From: Burkholderia sp. IMCC1007
GTDB taxonomy: Bacteria; Pseudomonadota; Gammaproteobacteria; Burkholderiales; Burkholderiaceae
DNA length: 64,000 nucleotides
Direction: 5' to 3'
Assembly: GCF_027257875.1 (NCBI RefSeq)
Contig: NZ_JAPVQY010000015.1
Location: 62,001-126,000, forward strand
This document shows positions 46,747 to 61,518 of this stretch, piece after piece; position 1 is the first letter of the stretch, and each line of letters begins with the position of its first letter. A model generated the notes under the pieces. The model was not told the DNA's origin. It did not search any database and saw nothing but the letters and a program-made list of their open reading frames with translations. The position numbers and the translations under genes are program-made.

Positions 46747-47652
46747 TCAGGCGAGGACGCCGGCCTCGACGAGGGCCGAACGCACGACATCGTGGCAGCG
46801 CTCGTCGAGCGGCGTGAGCGGCAGCCGGATGCCGCCCTGCATCTTGCCCATCGCCTGCAGCGCCCACTTCACCGGAATGGGGTTCGCCTCGATGAACAGG
46901 TTCTTGTGCAGCGACAGCAGCTTCATGTGCAGCTCGCGCGCCGTTGCGACGTCGCCGGCCAGTGCCGCGCGGCACAGGTCGCTCATCGCGCGCGGCGCGA
47001 CGTTCGCCGTTACCGAGATGTTGCCGTGGCCGCCGAGCAGCATCAGCGCGATCGCGGTCGGATCGTCACCGCTGTAGATCGCGAAATGCTTCGGCGCGGC
47101 CTTGATCAGGTGCGCGGCGCGATCGATGTTGCCCGTCGCTTCCTTCACGCCGATGATGCCCGGCACCTGCGCGAGGCGCAGCGTCGTCTCGTGCGCCATA
47201 TCGGCGACCGTACGGCCCGGCACGTTGTACAGGATCACCGGCAGGTCGACCGCTTCGGCGATCGTCTTGAAGTGCCGGTACATCCCTTCCTGCGTGGGCT
47301 TGTTGTAGTAAGGCACGACCTGGAGCGTCGCGTCGGCGCCGACGGCCTTCGCGTGCTTCGTCAGCTCGATCGCCTCCGCAGTCGAGTTGCCGCCCGCGCC
47401 GGCGATGATCGGGATGCGCTTCGCCGCATGCTCGACCGCCGTGCGGATCATCAGGATGTGCTCTTCGACGCTGAGCGTTGCCGACTCGCCGCTCGTGCCG
47501 ACCACGACGAGCCCGTCGGTGCCTTCCGCGATATGCCAGTCGATCAGTTTGCGGAACGCCGGCAGATCGAGACTGCCGTCTTCGAGCATCGGAGTGACGA
47601 TCGCGGGGATGCTGCCGCGGATTTGAATGCCGTCTTGGGTGCCGTTAGCCAT
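46747..47652 (-). CDS. dapA: 4-hydroxy-tetrahydrodipicolinate synthase
   Basis: A 301-residue cytoplasmic aldolase (E. coli 292) that condenses pyruvate and aspartate semialdehyde in lysine and diaminopimelate synthesis. The GTSGESATL site and the Schiff-base Lys in GVKEATGN are present. The ATG at 47652 is clear. It lies 47 bases after the methyltransferase gene. Together with lysC earlier in the window it covers two steps of the same pathway. Confidence 0.95.
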   Translation of the reverse strand: MANGTQDGIQIRGSIPAIVTPMLEDGSLDLPAFRKLIDWHIAEGTDGLVVVGTSGESATLSVEEHILMIRTAVEHAAKRIPIIAGAGGNSTAEAIELTKHAKAVGADATLQVVPYYNKPTQEGMYRHFKTIAEAVDLPVILYNVPGRTVADMAHETTLRLAQVPGIIGVKEATGNIDRAAHLIKAAPKHFAIYSGDDPTAIALMLLGGHGNISVTANVAPRAMSDLCRAALAGDVATARELHMKLLSLHKNLFIEANPIPVKWALQAMGKMQGGIRLPLTPLDERCHDVVRSALVEAGVLA

Positions 47653-47699
47653 GAAACGCGATTGATTGATGTACCGGTAAACGTTGAGATTGTAGCGGA

Positions 47700-48302
47700 T
47701 TAGCCGGGCAGTTCGTAACGTGGAATTCCCGCCCCCGCCTTCGGGGTCGCGCCCTCGCGTACTGCGCAGATGCGCTGAACGAACGCCTCGCGCGGCGCGG
47801 CGACGAAGCCGTCCTCGTACGCGACCACCCGCAGGCGGCCGCGCACCGCGTCCAGCAACTCGCCGGGGGCGAGCAAGAACGCGGGATTGGACGGTTTGCC
47901 GACCGTTTCGTTTCCTTGCGCGAAGGTTTCGTAGATCAGCACGCCGCCCGGCGCCAGTGCGTCAAGCAGATGGGGCCAGAGCGGGCGATGCAGATAATGG
48001 GTGACGATCACGGCCGAGAACGACTGCTCGACCGGCAGCGGCCATGGCGCGCCCTCGAGATCGGCGTCGCGCACGTCGACGCCGGCAATCGCGCGCAATA
48101 CGGCGAGCGCGGCCGGGTCGCGGTCGACCGCGACGACCGGATGCCCGCGCGACGCGAACCAGCGCGCGTGGCGCCCGCCGCCCGCAGCGACGTCGAGCAC
48201 CGCGCCGCCCGCCGGGATGAGCCCGGACCAGCGGGCGACCCAGCGCGACGGCTCGGTCTGGGCGACGTGGCCGCCCGCGGCGGCAATGACGGGTTCGCGC
48301 AT
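47700..48302 (-). CDS. class I SAM-dependent methyltransferase
   Basis: A 200-residue methyltransferase. Motif I is [15 protein letters not shown], followed by [11 protein letters not shown] and the substrate-side region [13 protein letters not shown]. The acceptor is unknown; the family resembles tellurite-resistance (TehB-like) methyltransferases only in general. It starts nine bases after trpS and is probably cotranscribed. Confidence 0.83.
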   Translation of the reverse strand: MREPVIAAAGGHVAQTEPSRWVARWSGLIPAGGAVLDVAAGGGRHARWFASRGHPVVAVDRDPAALAVLRAIAGVDVRDADLEGAPWPLPVEQSFSAVIVTHYLHRPLWPHLLDALAPGGVLIYETFAQGNETVGKPSNPAFLLAPGELLDAVRGRLRVVAYEDGFVAAPREAFVQRICAVREGATPKAGAGIPRYELPG

Positions 48303-48311
48303 GCCGTCGGC

Positions 48312-49514
<1,203 letters not shown>

Positions 49515-49522
49515 GATTGTCG

Positions 49523-50185
49523 TTAGAAAAGCGAGGCGAAGGGAGACAGGATGGCACTCAGGATGCCGGCCGCGGCGCTCACGAGCGGACGCAGCCAGAA
49601 GTTCGTCAGCACGCCCGTCGCGACCAGCACGAGGACGATGATGAAACCGTACGGCTCGAGGCGCGACAGCGCGACCGATTGCTTCGGCGGCAGCAGCGCC
49701 GCCAGAATGCGGCCGCCGTCAAGCGGCGGCAGCGGGAACAGGTTCAGCACGCCGAGCACGAGGTTCGCGCTGACGCCGGCGTAGGCCATCCGCGTGAAGA
49801 ACGGCTCGTCGACGCCGCTCGCGGCCAGCACGACGCTCACCACGCCCCAGATCAGCGCCTGCACGAAATTGCAGGCCGGGCCCGCAAGCGACACCCACAG
49901 GCTGCCCCAGCGCGGATCGCGCAGGTTGCGGAACGATACCGGCACCGGCTTCGCATAGCCGAACAGGAAGGCACCGCCGGTCAGGAAATACATGGCGAGC
50001 GGAATCGCGATCGTGCCGAGCGGATCGATGTGGCGCATCGGGTTGAACGACACGCGCCCCATCATGTACGCGGTGTTGTCGCCGAGCAGGCGCGCGGCAT
50101 AGCCGTGCGCGGCCTCGTGCAGCGTGATCGCGAAGATCACGGGCAGCGCGTAGACGGCGATGGTCTGTATCAGGGAAGCATCCAT
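49523..50185 (-). CDS. M50-type site-2 protease family membrane protein
   Basis: A 220-residue inner-membrane zinc metalloprotease with about six hydrophobic segments. The zinc site HEAAHG is in the first third and the third ligand is in LPPLDGGRIL. It has no PDZ domain, so it belongs to the short YwhC/FrvX-unrelated M50 group and not to RseP. I chose the ATG at 50185 (MDASLIQTIAVY). Its substrate is unknown. Confidence 0.87.
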   Translation of the reverse strand: MDASLIQTIAVYALPVIFAITLHEAAHGYAARLLGDNTAYMMGRVSFNPMRHIDPLGTIAIPLAMYFLTGGAFLFGYAKPVPVSFRNLRDPRWGSLWVSLAGPACNFVQALIWGVVSVVLAASGVDEPFFTRMAYAGVSANLVLGVLNLFPLPPLDGGRILAALLPPKQSVALSRLEPYGFIIVLVLVATGVLTNFWLRPLVSAAAGILSAILSPFASLF

Positions 50186-50232
50186 ATCGCGGTATTGTAA
50201 CAAGCGCACTCGCGCAAAAATGAATGGCGCGC

Positions 50233-50865
50233 TTACGCGGCCGAGAGGCCGAACGGTTCGAGCGCGCCGCGCCCCGCACGCACGAGCTGCGGCGCGTCGC
50301 CGGTCAGGTCGATCACCGTCGACGGCTCGCGCGGACACGCACCGCCGTCGATCACGAGGTCGACCTGCTTCTCGAGCCGCGCGCGAATGTCCTCAGGGTC
50401 GTTGAGCGGCTCGTCGTCGGGCGGCAGGATCAGCGTCGTGCCGAGCAGCGGCTGGCCGAGCGACTCGAGCAGCGCGAGCGTGATCGCGTGATCGGGCACG
50501 CGCAGCCCGATCGTCTTGCGCGACGGGTGCGACAGCCGGCGCGGCACTTCCTTCGTCGCCTGCAGGATGAACACGTACGGGCCCGGCGTCACCGACTTGA
50601 TCTGCCGATACTGCCGATTGTCCACCATCGCGAAATTGGCCAGCTCCGACAGGTCGCGCACGAGCAGCGACAGGTGCTGCTTCTCGTCGAGGCCGCGAAT
50701 CCGCCGCACCCGCTCGACCGCATCCTTGTCGTCGAGATGGCACGCGAGCGCATAGCTCGAATCGGTCGGCATCGCGATGACGCCGCCCTTGCTGACGATT
50801 TCCGTCGCCTGCTTGATCAGGCGCGGCTGCGGATTATCCGGATGAATCCTGAAGAACTGGGACAT
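50233..50865 (-). CDS. YciO/YrdC/Sua5-family protein
   Basis: A 210-residue protein of the threonylcarbamoyl-AMP synthase family, closest in pattern and context to E. coli YciO (206 residues). The domain shows GGVIAMPTDSSYALACHL and RRIRGLDEKQHLSLLV. YciO-type members are weaker or different from TsaC in activity, so I do not assign tRNA t6A synthesis. It sits 73 bases after the PHP gene, the yciV-yciO order of E. coli. Confidence 0.88.
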   Translation of the reverse strand: MSQFFRIHPDNPQPRLIKQATEIVSKGGVIAMPTDSSYALACHLDDKDAVERVRRIRGLDEKQHLSLLVRDLSELANFAMVDNRQYRQIKSVTPGPYVFILQATKEVPRRLSHPSRKTIGLRVPDHAITLALLESLGQPLLGTTLILPPDDEPLNDPEDIRARLEKQVDLVIDGGACPREPSTVIDLTGDAPQLVRAGRGALEPFGLSAA

Positions 50866-50938
50866 GGGAGCAGGTAAAGAAGGAAGAATCGGATGCGCGC
50901 GTCGGCGGGCACCACGAACGGCAGACGGCCGATTTGCG

Positions 50939-51769
50939 TCAGAGCCAGCGCTCCCAGACCGGTTTCAGGTCGGGCGGCAACGGCGGCAGGCTGCCGAGCT
51001 CGATACGGCCCTCGCCCGGCGCATGAAAATCCGAGCCGCGCGACACTTCGAAGCCGAAGCGGCGTGCGACGTCCGCGTATTCGCGGTACTGGTCGGGCGT
51101 ATGGCTGCCCGTGATGACCTCGATCGCGCGGCCGCCGAGATCGATGAATTCGCCGAAGAATGCGTCGAACTCGACCGGCGTATAGCGGTAGCGGCCCGGG
51201 TGCGCGACCACCGCATCGCCGCCCGCGGTGCGGATCCATGCCACCGCGTCGGGCAGCGCCGCCCAGCGGTGCGGGACGAAACCGGGCTTGCCGTCGCCGA
51301 GCAGGCGGTCGAATACGTCGGAGGTCGATGCGGCGTGGCCGTTCTCGACGAGAAAGCGCGCGAAGTGGGTGCGCGAGATCAGGTCGGGATTCGATACGTA
51401 CTTCAGCGCGCCTTCGTACGCGCCCGGAATGCCGAGCGTCTCGAGCTGCGCGGCGATCGCCTGCGCGCGCGCAGCACGGCCGTGACGCGTGCGGTAGAGG
51501 CCGTCGACGAGCGTCGGGTTCGAAGGGTCGATGTTCAGCCCGACGATGTGCACGGTGCGCGACGCCCACGTGACCGAAATCTCGACGCCGCTCAGGTAAC
51601 GCATCCCGAGCGCTTCCGCCTCGCTGCGCGCCGCCGCCTGACCGCCGATTTCGTCGTGGTCGGTCAGCGCCCACAGGGTCACGCCGCCGGCATGGGCGCG
51701 GCGCGCGACGTCGGCAGGCGACAGCAACCCGTCGGAAACATTCGAATGGCAGTGGAGATCAGCGTTCAT
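50939..51769 (-). CDS. PHP-domain phosphoesterase, RNase AM (YciV)-like
   Basis: A 276-residue PHP-domain enzyme (E. coli YciV 293). Metal motifs are ADLHCHSNVSDG, LTDHDEIGG and GSDFHAPGEG. E. coli YciV is a 5'-3' exonuclease (RNase AM) active on short RNAs and on 3',5'-nucleotide bisphosphates. It heads the leftward run through yciO, the M50 protease and trpS to the MBL-fold gene. Confidence 0.9.
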   Translation of the reverse strand: MNADLHCHSNVSDGLLSPADVARRAHAGGVTLWALTDHDEIGGQAAARSEAEALGMRYLSGVEISVTWASRTVHIVGLNIDPSNPTLVDGLYRTRHGRAARAQAIAAQLETLGIPGAYEGALKYVSNPDLISRTHFARFLVENGHAASTSDVFDRLLGDGKPGFVPHRWAALPDAVAWIRTAGGDAVVAHPGRYRYTPVEFDAFFGEFIDLGGRAIEVITGSHTPDQYREYADVARRFGFEVSRGSDFHAPGEGRIELGSLPPLPPDLKPVWERWL

Positions 51770-51851
51770 TGTCGGTAGGGCAGGTGAAGCTTCATTCTAC
51801 TGCAACGCGGCAATTCCGCCGCCCACCTGCCCCGCCGCTGCCGCCGCCGGC

Positions 51852-52742
51852 CTACGCGCAGAACGCTTCGATCAGCGCGGCGACCTGCTCGGGCTGGTCG
51901 TGATGGACCATGTGGCCGGCATCTTCGACGCGCTTTTCGCGCCAGTCCGGAAACGCGCTGAAACGCGCCTTGAACTCCGGCAGCGGGATGTCGCCGGCAA
52001 GGTACGCGAGCGTCGGCGAATTGACGGCCTCGACGTGCAGCACCTTTGCGCGCACCTTCGCCCAGACGGCCATCACCTCGTCGAGCCGGTACAGCATCGG
52101 GCCCGCCATCTTGTGTGCCGGGTCCGCCAGCAGGTGATACAGGCCGTCGTCGCCACGCTTCGACCAGTGAGCGGCGAGAAACGCGGCGCGGCGCGGATCG
52201 AGCCGCGGATTGGTCTTGATCAACCGGGCCGCCACGTCGTCGAGCGACGCGTACGGGCGCAGCACCGGCGGCTCGCGCAATTCGTCGAGCCAGCCGCGCA
52301 ACCGGCGCGGCGCGTGCTCGGCTCGCGCCGGCGCCAGCCCGAATCCTTCGAGATCGACCACCCGCCGCACCCGCTCCGGCCGAGCGCCCGCGTACAGGCA
52401 CACGACGTTCGCGCCCATGCTGTGCCCGACCAGGTTGACCTCGCCGGTCGGCGCATAGTGGTCGACGAGCGCGTCGAGGTCGCCCAGGTACTCGTGGAAC
52501 CAGTAATGGCCGCCGCCCTGCCGCGCGACCGGCCAGTCGGACAGGCCGAAGCCACGCGCATCCGGCGCGATCACCTGCCAGTCGCCGGCGAGCGCGTCGA
52601 CGACGAACTGGAACGATGCCGCGACGTCCATCCAGCCGTGCAGCATGAATAGCGTCGGCGCGTCAGGCCGGCCCCAGCGCCGCACATGCAGCCGGACGCC
52701 GCGAACCGTGACGAAATCGGAAACAGAACTCGAGGCATTCAT
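51852..52742 (-). CDS. alpha/beta hydrolase
   Basis: A 296-residue alpha/beta-fold hydrolase. The oxyanion region is LHGWMD (residues 34-39), the nucleophile is Ser108 in GHSMG and the catalytic His is in GHMVHHD near the C-terminus. No signal peptide. The ATG at 52742 is used; a start at 52754 would add four residues. Substrate unknown. Confidence 0.87.
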   Translation of the reverse strand: MNASSSVSDFVTVRGVRLHVRRWGRPDAPTLFMLHGWMDVAASFQFVVDALAGDWQVIAPDARGFGLSDWPVARQGGGHYWFHEYLGDLDALVDHYAPTGEVNLVGHSMGANVVCLYAGARPERVRRVVDLEGFGLAPARAEHAPRRLRGWLDELREPPVLRPYASLDDVAARLIKTNPRLDPRRAAFLAAHWSKRGDDGLYHLLADPAHKMAGPMLYRLDEVMAVWAKVRAKVLHVEAVNSPTLAYLAGDIPLPEFKARFSAFPDWREKRVEDAGHMVHHDQPEQVAALIEAFCA

Positions 52743-52902
52743 TGCAGCCGCCAAAAAAGAATGATCGTTCGATTATAGCGACCGCCCGTTCGTTCCGGCG
52801 CTCGGGAGTGGAGGCCGGTCTCTAGCGGCAGCGCGCCCCGGGGCGCGACGACGCAGCGCCCGGGTGCCGATGATGATCGTCGGGCAAGCGCCTGCGGCCG
52901 CG

Positions 52903-53769
52903 CTAACCCGCGGCCTTCCCGGCTTCCGCGCCCGCGCCATCCTGCATGGCCAGTTCGTCCAGCTCCGCCTGCTCGAATCCCGCGGTACGGCGCGCATCGA
53001 AATTGAACGGGCCGCGCAGTCGCGGCGCATGGTATTGCGCGGCGAGTTCGCGGTACGCCGGCACCGGATCGCGCCCGGCCTCGTCGCACAGGTGCCGGAA
53101 CCAGCGGTTGCCGATCGCGACGTGGCCGATTTCGTCGCGCAGGATCACATCGAGGATCGCCGCCGATGCATCGTCGCCCGCCTGCACGAGCCGCGCGCGA
53201 ATGGGCGGCGACGCGTCGAGCCCGCGCGCCTCGAGCGTGCGCGGCACGAGCGCCATCCGCGCGAGCACGTCGGCCCGGGTCCGTTCGCACATTTCCCACA
53301 GGCCGTTGTGCGCCGGAAAATCGCCGTACACGTGTCCGAACGCGGCGAGCCGGTCGGACAGCAGCGTGAAGTGATAGGCCTCCTCGGCCGCGACCTTCAG
53401 CCAGTCCGCATAAAACGCGTCCGGCAGCCCGCGAAAGCGCCACACGGCGTCGAGCGCGAGATTGATCGCGTTGAACTCGATATGGGCGAGCGCGTGCAGC
53501 AACACCGCGCGCCCGGCGGGCGAGCGCATGCTGCGCCGCTCGAGCTGGCGCGGCTCGACGAGCGGCGGGCGCGCCGGGCGGCCGGGCAGCCCGGCCGGCT
53601 CGCTCAGGTCGAGCAACGGCGAGATCGTGGCCCGTCCGGCCAGCCATGCGTCGTACAGCGCGCGGACCTGCGCGGCCTTCGCGGCCGGCTCGGACATCTG
53701 CAGCGCGTCGAGCGCGGCGCGACGCACGCAGGCGGGCGCGGCAGCGAAAGAAGAAGACGCCATGTTCAT
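52903..53769 (-). CDS. DUF455 ferritin-like domain protein
   Basis: A 288-residue protein of the ferritin-like DUF455 family. A four-helix di-iron pattern is visible: HALAHIEFNAINLAL, VAAEEAYHFTLL and RDEIGHVAIGNRWF, each with Glu and His placed to bind metal. Some relatives are linked to tRNA hydroxylation or redox roles, but this group is not characterised well. The ATG at 53769 is preferred over the TTG one codon upstream. It diverges from the carbonic anhydrase gene. Confidence 0.85.
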   Translation of the reverse strand: MNMASSSFAAAPACVRRAALDALQMSEPAAKAAQVRALYDAWLAGRATISPLLDLSEPAGLPGRPARPPLVEPRQLERRSMRSPAGRAVLLHALAHIEFNAINLALDAVWRFRGLPDAFYADWLKVAAEEAYHFTLLSDRLAAFGHVYGDFPAHNGLWEMCERTRADVLARMALVPRTLEARGLDASPPIRARLVQAGDDASAAILDVILRDEIGHVAIGNRWFRHLCDEAGRDPVPAYRELAAQYHAPRLRGPFNFDARRTAGFEQAELDELAMQDGAGAEAGKAAG

Positions 53770-53913
53770 CAAACCGGGACACCGTCCGAGCGCATCGCGG
53801 GAGCGTACGCGCGCGACGGTTTACAATATGCGTTTGCGCCGCGACGCAACGCGCCGGGCACACCAGACGCGCCATTCTACCGGCGCCCATCATCGAAGAG
53901 ACCAGGAGACTCC

Positions 53914-54438
53914 GTGACGATCTACAAACTGGGCGATACGGCCCCGACGATCCACGAAAGCGTATTCGTCGCCGATACGGCGGCCATCATCGGCAAGGTC
54001 GTGCTCGAGGAAAATGCGAGCGTGTGGTTCGGCGCGACGATTCGCGGCGACAACGAGACGATCACGGTCGGCACGGGCAGCAACGTCCAGGAAGGCGCGG
54101 TACTGCATACCGACCCCGGCTTTCCGCTGACGATTGCCGAAAACGTGACGATCGGGCATCAGGCGATGCTGCACGGGTGCACGATCGGCGAAGGTTCGCT
54201 GATCGGTATTCAGGCGGTGGTCTTGAATGGAGCGGTCATCGGCCGCAACTGTCTGGTTGGTGCCGGCGCGGTCGTGACGGAAGGCAAGACGTTCCCGGAC
54301 AACTCGCTGATTCTCGGCGCACCGGCGAAAGTCGTGCGCGAGCTGTCGGCAGACGACATCGCGCGACTGCGCGCAAATGCGAAGACGTACGTCGAGCGGC
54401 GTGCGCATTTCAAGGAGCAACTCGTGCGGATCGGGTGA
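53914..54438 (+). CDS. gamma-class carbonic anhydrase family protein (YrdA-like)
   Basis: A 174-residue left-handed beta-helix protein. Hexapeptide repeats run from IHESVFVADTAAIIG to about residue 135, and the zinc-type histidines are in LHTDPG, IGHQAMLHG. The start is the GTG at 53914, decided by the AGGAGA nine bases upstream. Relatives may hydrate CO2 or have lost activity. hslO follows after 25 bases. Confidence 0.9.
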   Translation: MTIYKLGDTAPTIHESVFVADTAAIIGKVVLEENASVWFGATIRGDNETITVGTGSNVQEGAVLHTDPGFPLTIAENVTIGHQAMLHGCTIGEGSLIGIQAVVLNGAVIGRNCLVGAGAVVTEGKTFPDNSLILGAPAKVVRELSADDIARLRANAKTYVERRAHFKEQLVRIG

Positions 54439-54463
54439 TACGCACGGATTTCAAGGAAGAAGA

Positions 54464-55414
54464 GTGAGCGACCAGTTACAGAAATTCATGTTCAATTCGG
54501 CACCGGTGCGCGGCGAGATCGTGTCGCTGCGCAACACGTGGCAAGAGGTGCTCGCGCGCCGCGACTACCCTGCCCCGGTGCGCACCGTGCTCGGCGAGAT
54601 GATGGCCGCGTGCGCGCTGCTGTCCGCGAACCTGAAATTTCACGGCACCCTGATCATGCAGATCTTCGGCGACGGGCCGATCCAGATGCTGGTCGTCCAG
54701 TGCACGTCGGATCTGTCGATACGGGCCACGGCGAAGTTCGCCGGCGACTCGGCCCAGACGATCGGCGACGATACGAGCTTCGCGTCGCTCGTCAACGCGA
54801 GCGGCCACGGCCGGTGCGTGATCACGCTCGACCCGGCCGACAAGCTGCCGGGCCAGCAACCGTACCAGGGCATCGTGCCGCTGAACGGCGTCGACGGTCC
54901 GCACGAGTCGGTTTCGCAGGTGCTCGAGCATTACATGCACCACTCGGAGCAGCTCGACACGCGGCTGTGGCTCGCGGCCGATCGCGATCGCGCGGTCGGC
55001 ATGCTGCTGCAGAAGCTGCCGGGCGACGGCGGCATCGTGCCGCGCAACGCCGAGACGGACGCCGACACGTGGGAGCGCGTGTGCACGCTCGGCAGCACGC
55101 TGTCCGCGAAGGAACTGCTCGAGGTCGAACCGGAAGTGGTGTTCCGGCGGCTGTTCTGGCAGGAAAACGTGCAGCACTTCGAGCCGACCGGCGCACGCTT
55201 CCAGTGCTCGTGCTCGCGCGAGAAGGTCGGCGCGATGCTGCGCATGCTGGGCCGCGACGAAGTCGACAGCGTGATCGTCGAGCGCGGCCACGTCGAAATC
55301 CACTGCGAGTTCTGCAACCAGCGCTACGAGTTCGATCCCGTCGACGTCGCCCAGTTGTTCGCCGCACCGGAGCTCGCGACCGGCATCACGCCCGCGACCG
55401 AGCAGCGTCACTGA
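54464..55414 (+). CDS. hslO: redox-regulated chaperone Hsp33
   Basis: A 316-residue cytoplasmic holdase (E. coli 292) switched on by oxidative stress. The C-terminal zinc switch has CSCSREKVG and CEFCNQ (CxC and CxxC). The start is the GTG at 54464 (SDQLQKFMFNSAPVRG), chosen because AAGGAAGA lies just upstream; the open frame extends further without support. It is probably cotranscribed with the carbonic anhydrase gene. Confidence 0.95.
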   Translation: MSDQLQKFMFNSAPVRGEIVSLRNTWQEVLARRDYPAPVRTVLGEMMAACALLSANLKFHGTLIMQIFGDGPIQMLVVQCTSDLSIRATAKFAGDSAQTIGDDTSFASLVNASGHGRCVITLDPADKLPGQQPYQGIVPLNGVDGPHESVSQVLEHYMHHSEQLDTRLWLAADRDRAVGMLLQKLPGDGGIVPRNAETDADTWERVCTLGSTLSAKELLEVEPEVVFRRLFWQENVQHFEPTGARFQCSCSREKVGAMLRMLGRDEVDSVIVERGHVEIHCEFCNQRYEFDPVDVAQLFAAPELATGITPATEQRH

Positions 55415-55420
55415 CGCGCG

Positions 55421-55449
55421 CGCCCGTGCCCGCGACGCGGGTGCGGGCG
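55421..55449 (+). terminator. GC-rich hairpin after hslO
   Basis: A 13-bp stem (55421-55433 with 55437-55449, two G-U pairs) with a 3-base loop begins six bases after the hslO stop. No T run follows, so termination is uncertain. Confidence 0.4.
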
Positions 55450-55548
55450 CATAATGACGCAAGAGCGTCGCACCCACGGCTCAGGCGCCACAGGCCCGGC
55501 CTTCGGCGCAAGCCGCTTCCCGCGGTCGGCGCGCTGCTGGAGAAACAC

Positions 55549-55902
55549 ATGGATTACCCGTTCCGCTCCGTCGTCCTGACCAGTGTCGTCGCCGGCACGC
55601 TCGCGCTCGCCGGCTGCGCGGTCCAGCCCACGTCCACGATCCTGAGCCGCCTGCCCGAAGCGGGCGCAGCGGGCGGCCAGCCGCCCGCGTTGTCGAGCGC
55701 CGAACGCAAGCGCTACGACGAGATCGACAAGCAGGTGCTGCGCGACCAGAACAACGCGATGGCGGCCGAGGCCGCCGCACGCGCGTGGTCGTATTACGCG
55801 CCGCCGCCCGTGACCGTCTATGGCGGCTATTACGGCGGCTGGGGAAACCGGTGGGGAACCGGCATCGGCTACGGTTACGGCTATCCGGGCTGGTGGTGGT
55901 AA
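55549..55902 (+). CDS. small lipoprotein with Gly/Tyr/Trp-rich C-terminus
   Basis: A 117-residue lipoprotein that I do not recognise. The signal ends in the lipobox LAGC (Cys about 23). A charged helical middle (SSAERKRYDEIDKQVLRDQ) is followed by a tail rich in Gly, Tyr and Trp ending GYGYPGWWW. The start ATG at 55549 has GGAGAAA upstream. It lies between hslO and a terminator and may have its own promoter. Confidence 0.82.
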   Translation: MDYPFRSVVLTSVVAGTLALAGCAVQPTSTILSRLPEAGAAGGQPPALSSAERKRYDEIDKQVLRDQNNAMAAEAAARAWSYYAPPPVTVYGGYYGGWGNRWGTGIGYGYGYPGWWW

Positions 55903-55938
55903 TGCTTCGGCGGGTCGATCGACGCGTGCCAGGAAATA

Positions 55939-55966
55939 AAAAAGCGCGGAATCTCCCGCGCTTTTT
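55939..55966. terminator. bidirectional terminator between lipoprotein gene and ftsB
   Basis: Stem AAAAAGCGCGG / CCGCGCTTTTT with a short loop lies between convergent genes. Runs of A and T on the two sides let it stop both transcripts. Confidence 0.85.
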
Positions 55967-55987
55967 CAATGGTTCGGACCGCTGCGC

Positions 55988-56410
55988 TCAGTGATGAGCG
56001 GCCTTGCCCTTCTCGCCATGGTGCCGCGGCGATCTCGCGATCGACTGAGGATTCGGCACGACGCGCACGGGCGCCGCAGAGACTTCCCCGCGTGTCGAGG
56101 TGCCCGCCGGCGCGTTGTTCGGCGGGCCGGCCGGCGCATTCGGCGACACGAACTGCACGAATACTTCGCCGTCCTTCACCATCCCCATCTCGTAGCGCGC
56201 ACGCTCCTCGATGGCCGCGGTGCCGCTTTGCAGATCCTGCACTTCGCCGGCGATTCGCTCGTTGCGCAGCTTCTCGTCCGCATTCTTCCGGAGCTGGTCG
56301 TCAAGCTGCTGACGCAATTCGTGCACCCGCAGCCAGCCGCCGTGTCCCCACCATAGGGGGTACTGAATGAGCGCCAGCAAGACAATCAGGACGACAGTGA
56401 CAAGCCGCAT
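55988..56410 (-). CDS. ftsB: cell division protein FtsB, with long C-terminal extension
   Basis: A 140-residue bitopic membrane protein of the divisome. One N-terminal membrane segment (about 3-22) is followed by a coiled coil (about 28-75) and the family pattern [16 protein letters not shown]. The last 50 residues (Pro, Ala, Arg, His) go beyond the 103 residues of E. coli FtsB. It follows eno by 81 bases, the same eno-ftsB order as in E. coli. Confidence 0.9.
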   Translation of the reverse strand: MRLVTVVLIVLLALIQYPLWWGHGGWLRVHELRQQLDDQLRKNADEKLRNERIAGEVQDLQSGTAAIEERARYEMGMVKDGEVFVQFVSPNAPAGPPNNAPAGTSTRGEVSAAPVRVVPNPQSIARSPRHHGEKGKAAHH

Positions 56411-56491
56411 GTAAGAAACGCAGATATAAGAAGCGCCGCTCCGCGCACAGGCACAGAGCGGCGTCGAGATGACGAACCCGATAGTAGCGCG

Positions 56492-57805
<1,314 letters not shown>

Positions 57806-57881
57806 TCAAACTGCGACGGCACGCATGCCGGAAGCGCTTTCGCTACTGACGCGCGAAGCCGCCGCAAGGTTCATTCGATCT

Positions 57882-60442
<2,561 letters not shown>

Positions 60443-60575
60443 TCAGTAATCGACGCGATGATCGTGCCCTTTCGCGCGGCGCCGCACCCGCCGTGCGCGC
60501 CCGCGCGAACCGGCCGGCCGGAACGCCGGAATGCGCAACCGCACCCGCGCGACGCGGTGCGCCGGACGATGCGCG

Positions 60576-61421
60576 TCAGGCGCGCTTCGCGAGCGCCACG
60601 CTGTCGCGCGGCCGGCCGCCCTCTTCCGCTTTCAGCGAATTCAGCATCCGCTGCAATGCGCGCGCTGTCTCGATCGGCCGCTCCATCGGGAACAGATGGC
60701 TGCCCTCGAGCCATTCGATGCGCCCGCGCGTCGCGCGGCGCGTCGCATCGAGCCCGACCTGCCGCACTTCGCGCGAACGCGTGCCGGCGAGAAAGCCGAG
60801 CGGCACCGGCGAGCCGTGCGCGAGCCGCGGGCCGAGCGTGTGCGGCAGCGTGCGGTAGATCAGGTATTCGACCTGCCGGTCGAACGCGAGCGCGCGTTCG
60901 CCGTCGGCGCCCGCCTGCGGAATGCCGTGATCGATGTAGTCGGACAGCATCCGTTCGTCCCAGCGCGCGAACGCCGGCTTGTCGTGAAAGTGTCGCCACG
61001 CTTCATCGCGGCTGGCCCAGCGCGTGCGCCGGTTGCGGGTCGCCGCGGCCGGCGACAGTCGCTCGTCGAGCCCCGCCCACTGGCTCGCGCGCAGCGCGCC
61101 GGCGCGCCAGCCCGCGATGATCGGGGAATCGATCATCACCACGCCGCGCACCCATTGCGGCTTTTTCAGCGCGGCCATCAGCGACAGGTAACCGCCGAGC
61201 GAATGGCCGACGAGCCACACCGGACGCTCGTAGCGGCTGCCGATGTCGTCGAGCAGTTGCTCGACGAGATGCGGCCAGTCGCGCGTCACCGGGTAGCGGC
61301 GATCGTGACCGATGCGCTCGATGTAGCGCAGTTCGTAGTCGTCGGCCAGTTCCGCGAAGATCGTCCGGTACGTCGAGGCCGGAAAGCCGTTCGCATGCGA
61401 AAAATGGAGGATGTCCTTCAA
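60576..61421 (-). CDS. alpha/beta hydrolase
   Basis: A 281-residue alpha/beta-fold hydrolase. The N-terminal FSHANGFPASTY acts as the oxyanion region, the nucleophile is Ser74 in GHSLGG, and the likely catalytic His is in WLEGSHLFPME near residue 250. No signal peptide. It lies 97 bases after the comEC gene and 184 bases upstream of pyrG on the same strand. Substrate unknown. Confidence 0.87.
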   Translation of the reverse strand: MKDILHFSHANGFPASTYRTIFAELADDYELRYIERIGHDRRYPVTRDWPHLVEQLLDDIGSRYERPVWLVGHSLGGYLSLMAALKKPQWVRGVVMIDSPIIAGWRAGALRASQWAGLDERLSPAAATRNRRTRWASRDEAWRHFHDKPAFARWDERMLSDYIDHGIPQAGADGERALAFDRQVEYLIYRTLPHTLGPRLAHGSPVPLGFLAGTRSREVRQVGLDATRRATRGRIEWLEGSHLFPMERPIETARALQRMLNSLKAEEGGRPRDSVALAKRA

Positions 61422-61518
61422 AAGCCGATGTCTCCTTTATCGACCGAGCGCGGGCTTCGGCACGTGCCCCGGCCCCCCGTGCTTCGCCACGTTCTTCCCG
61501 ACACGCGCCGCCGCGCCG

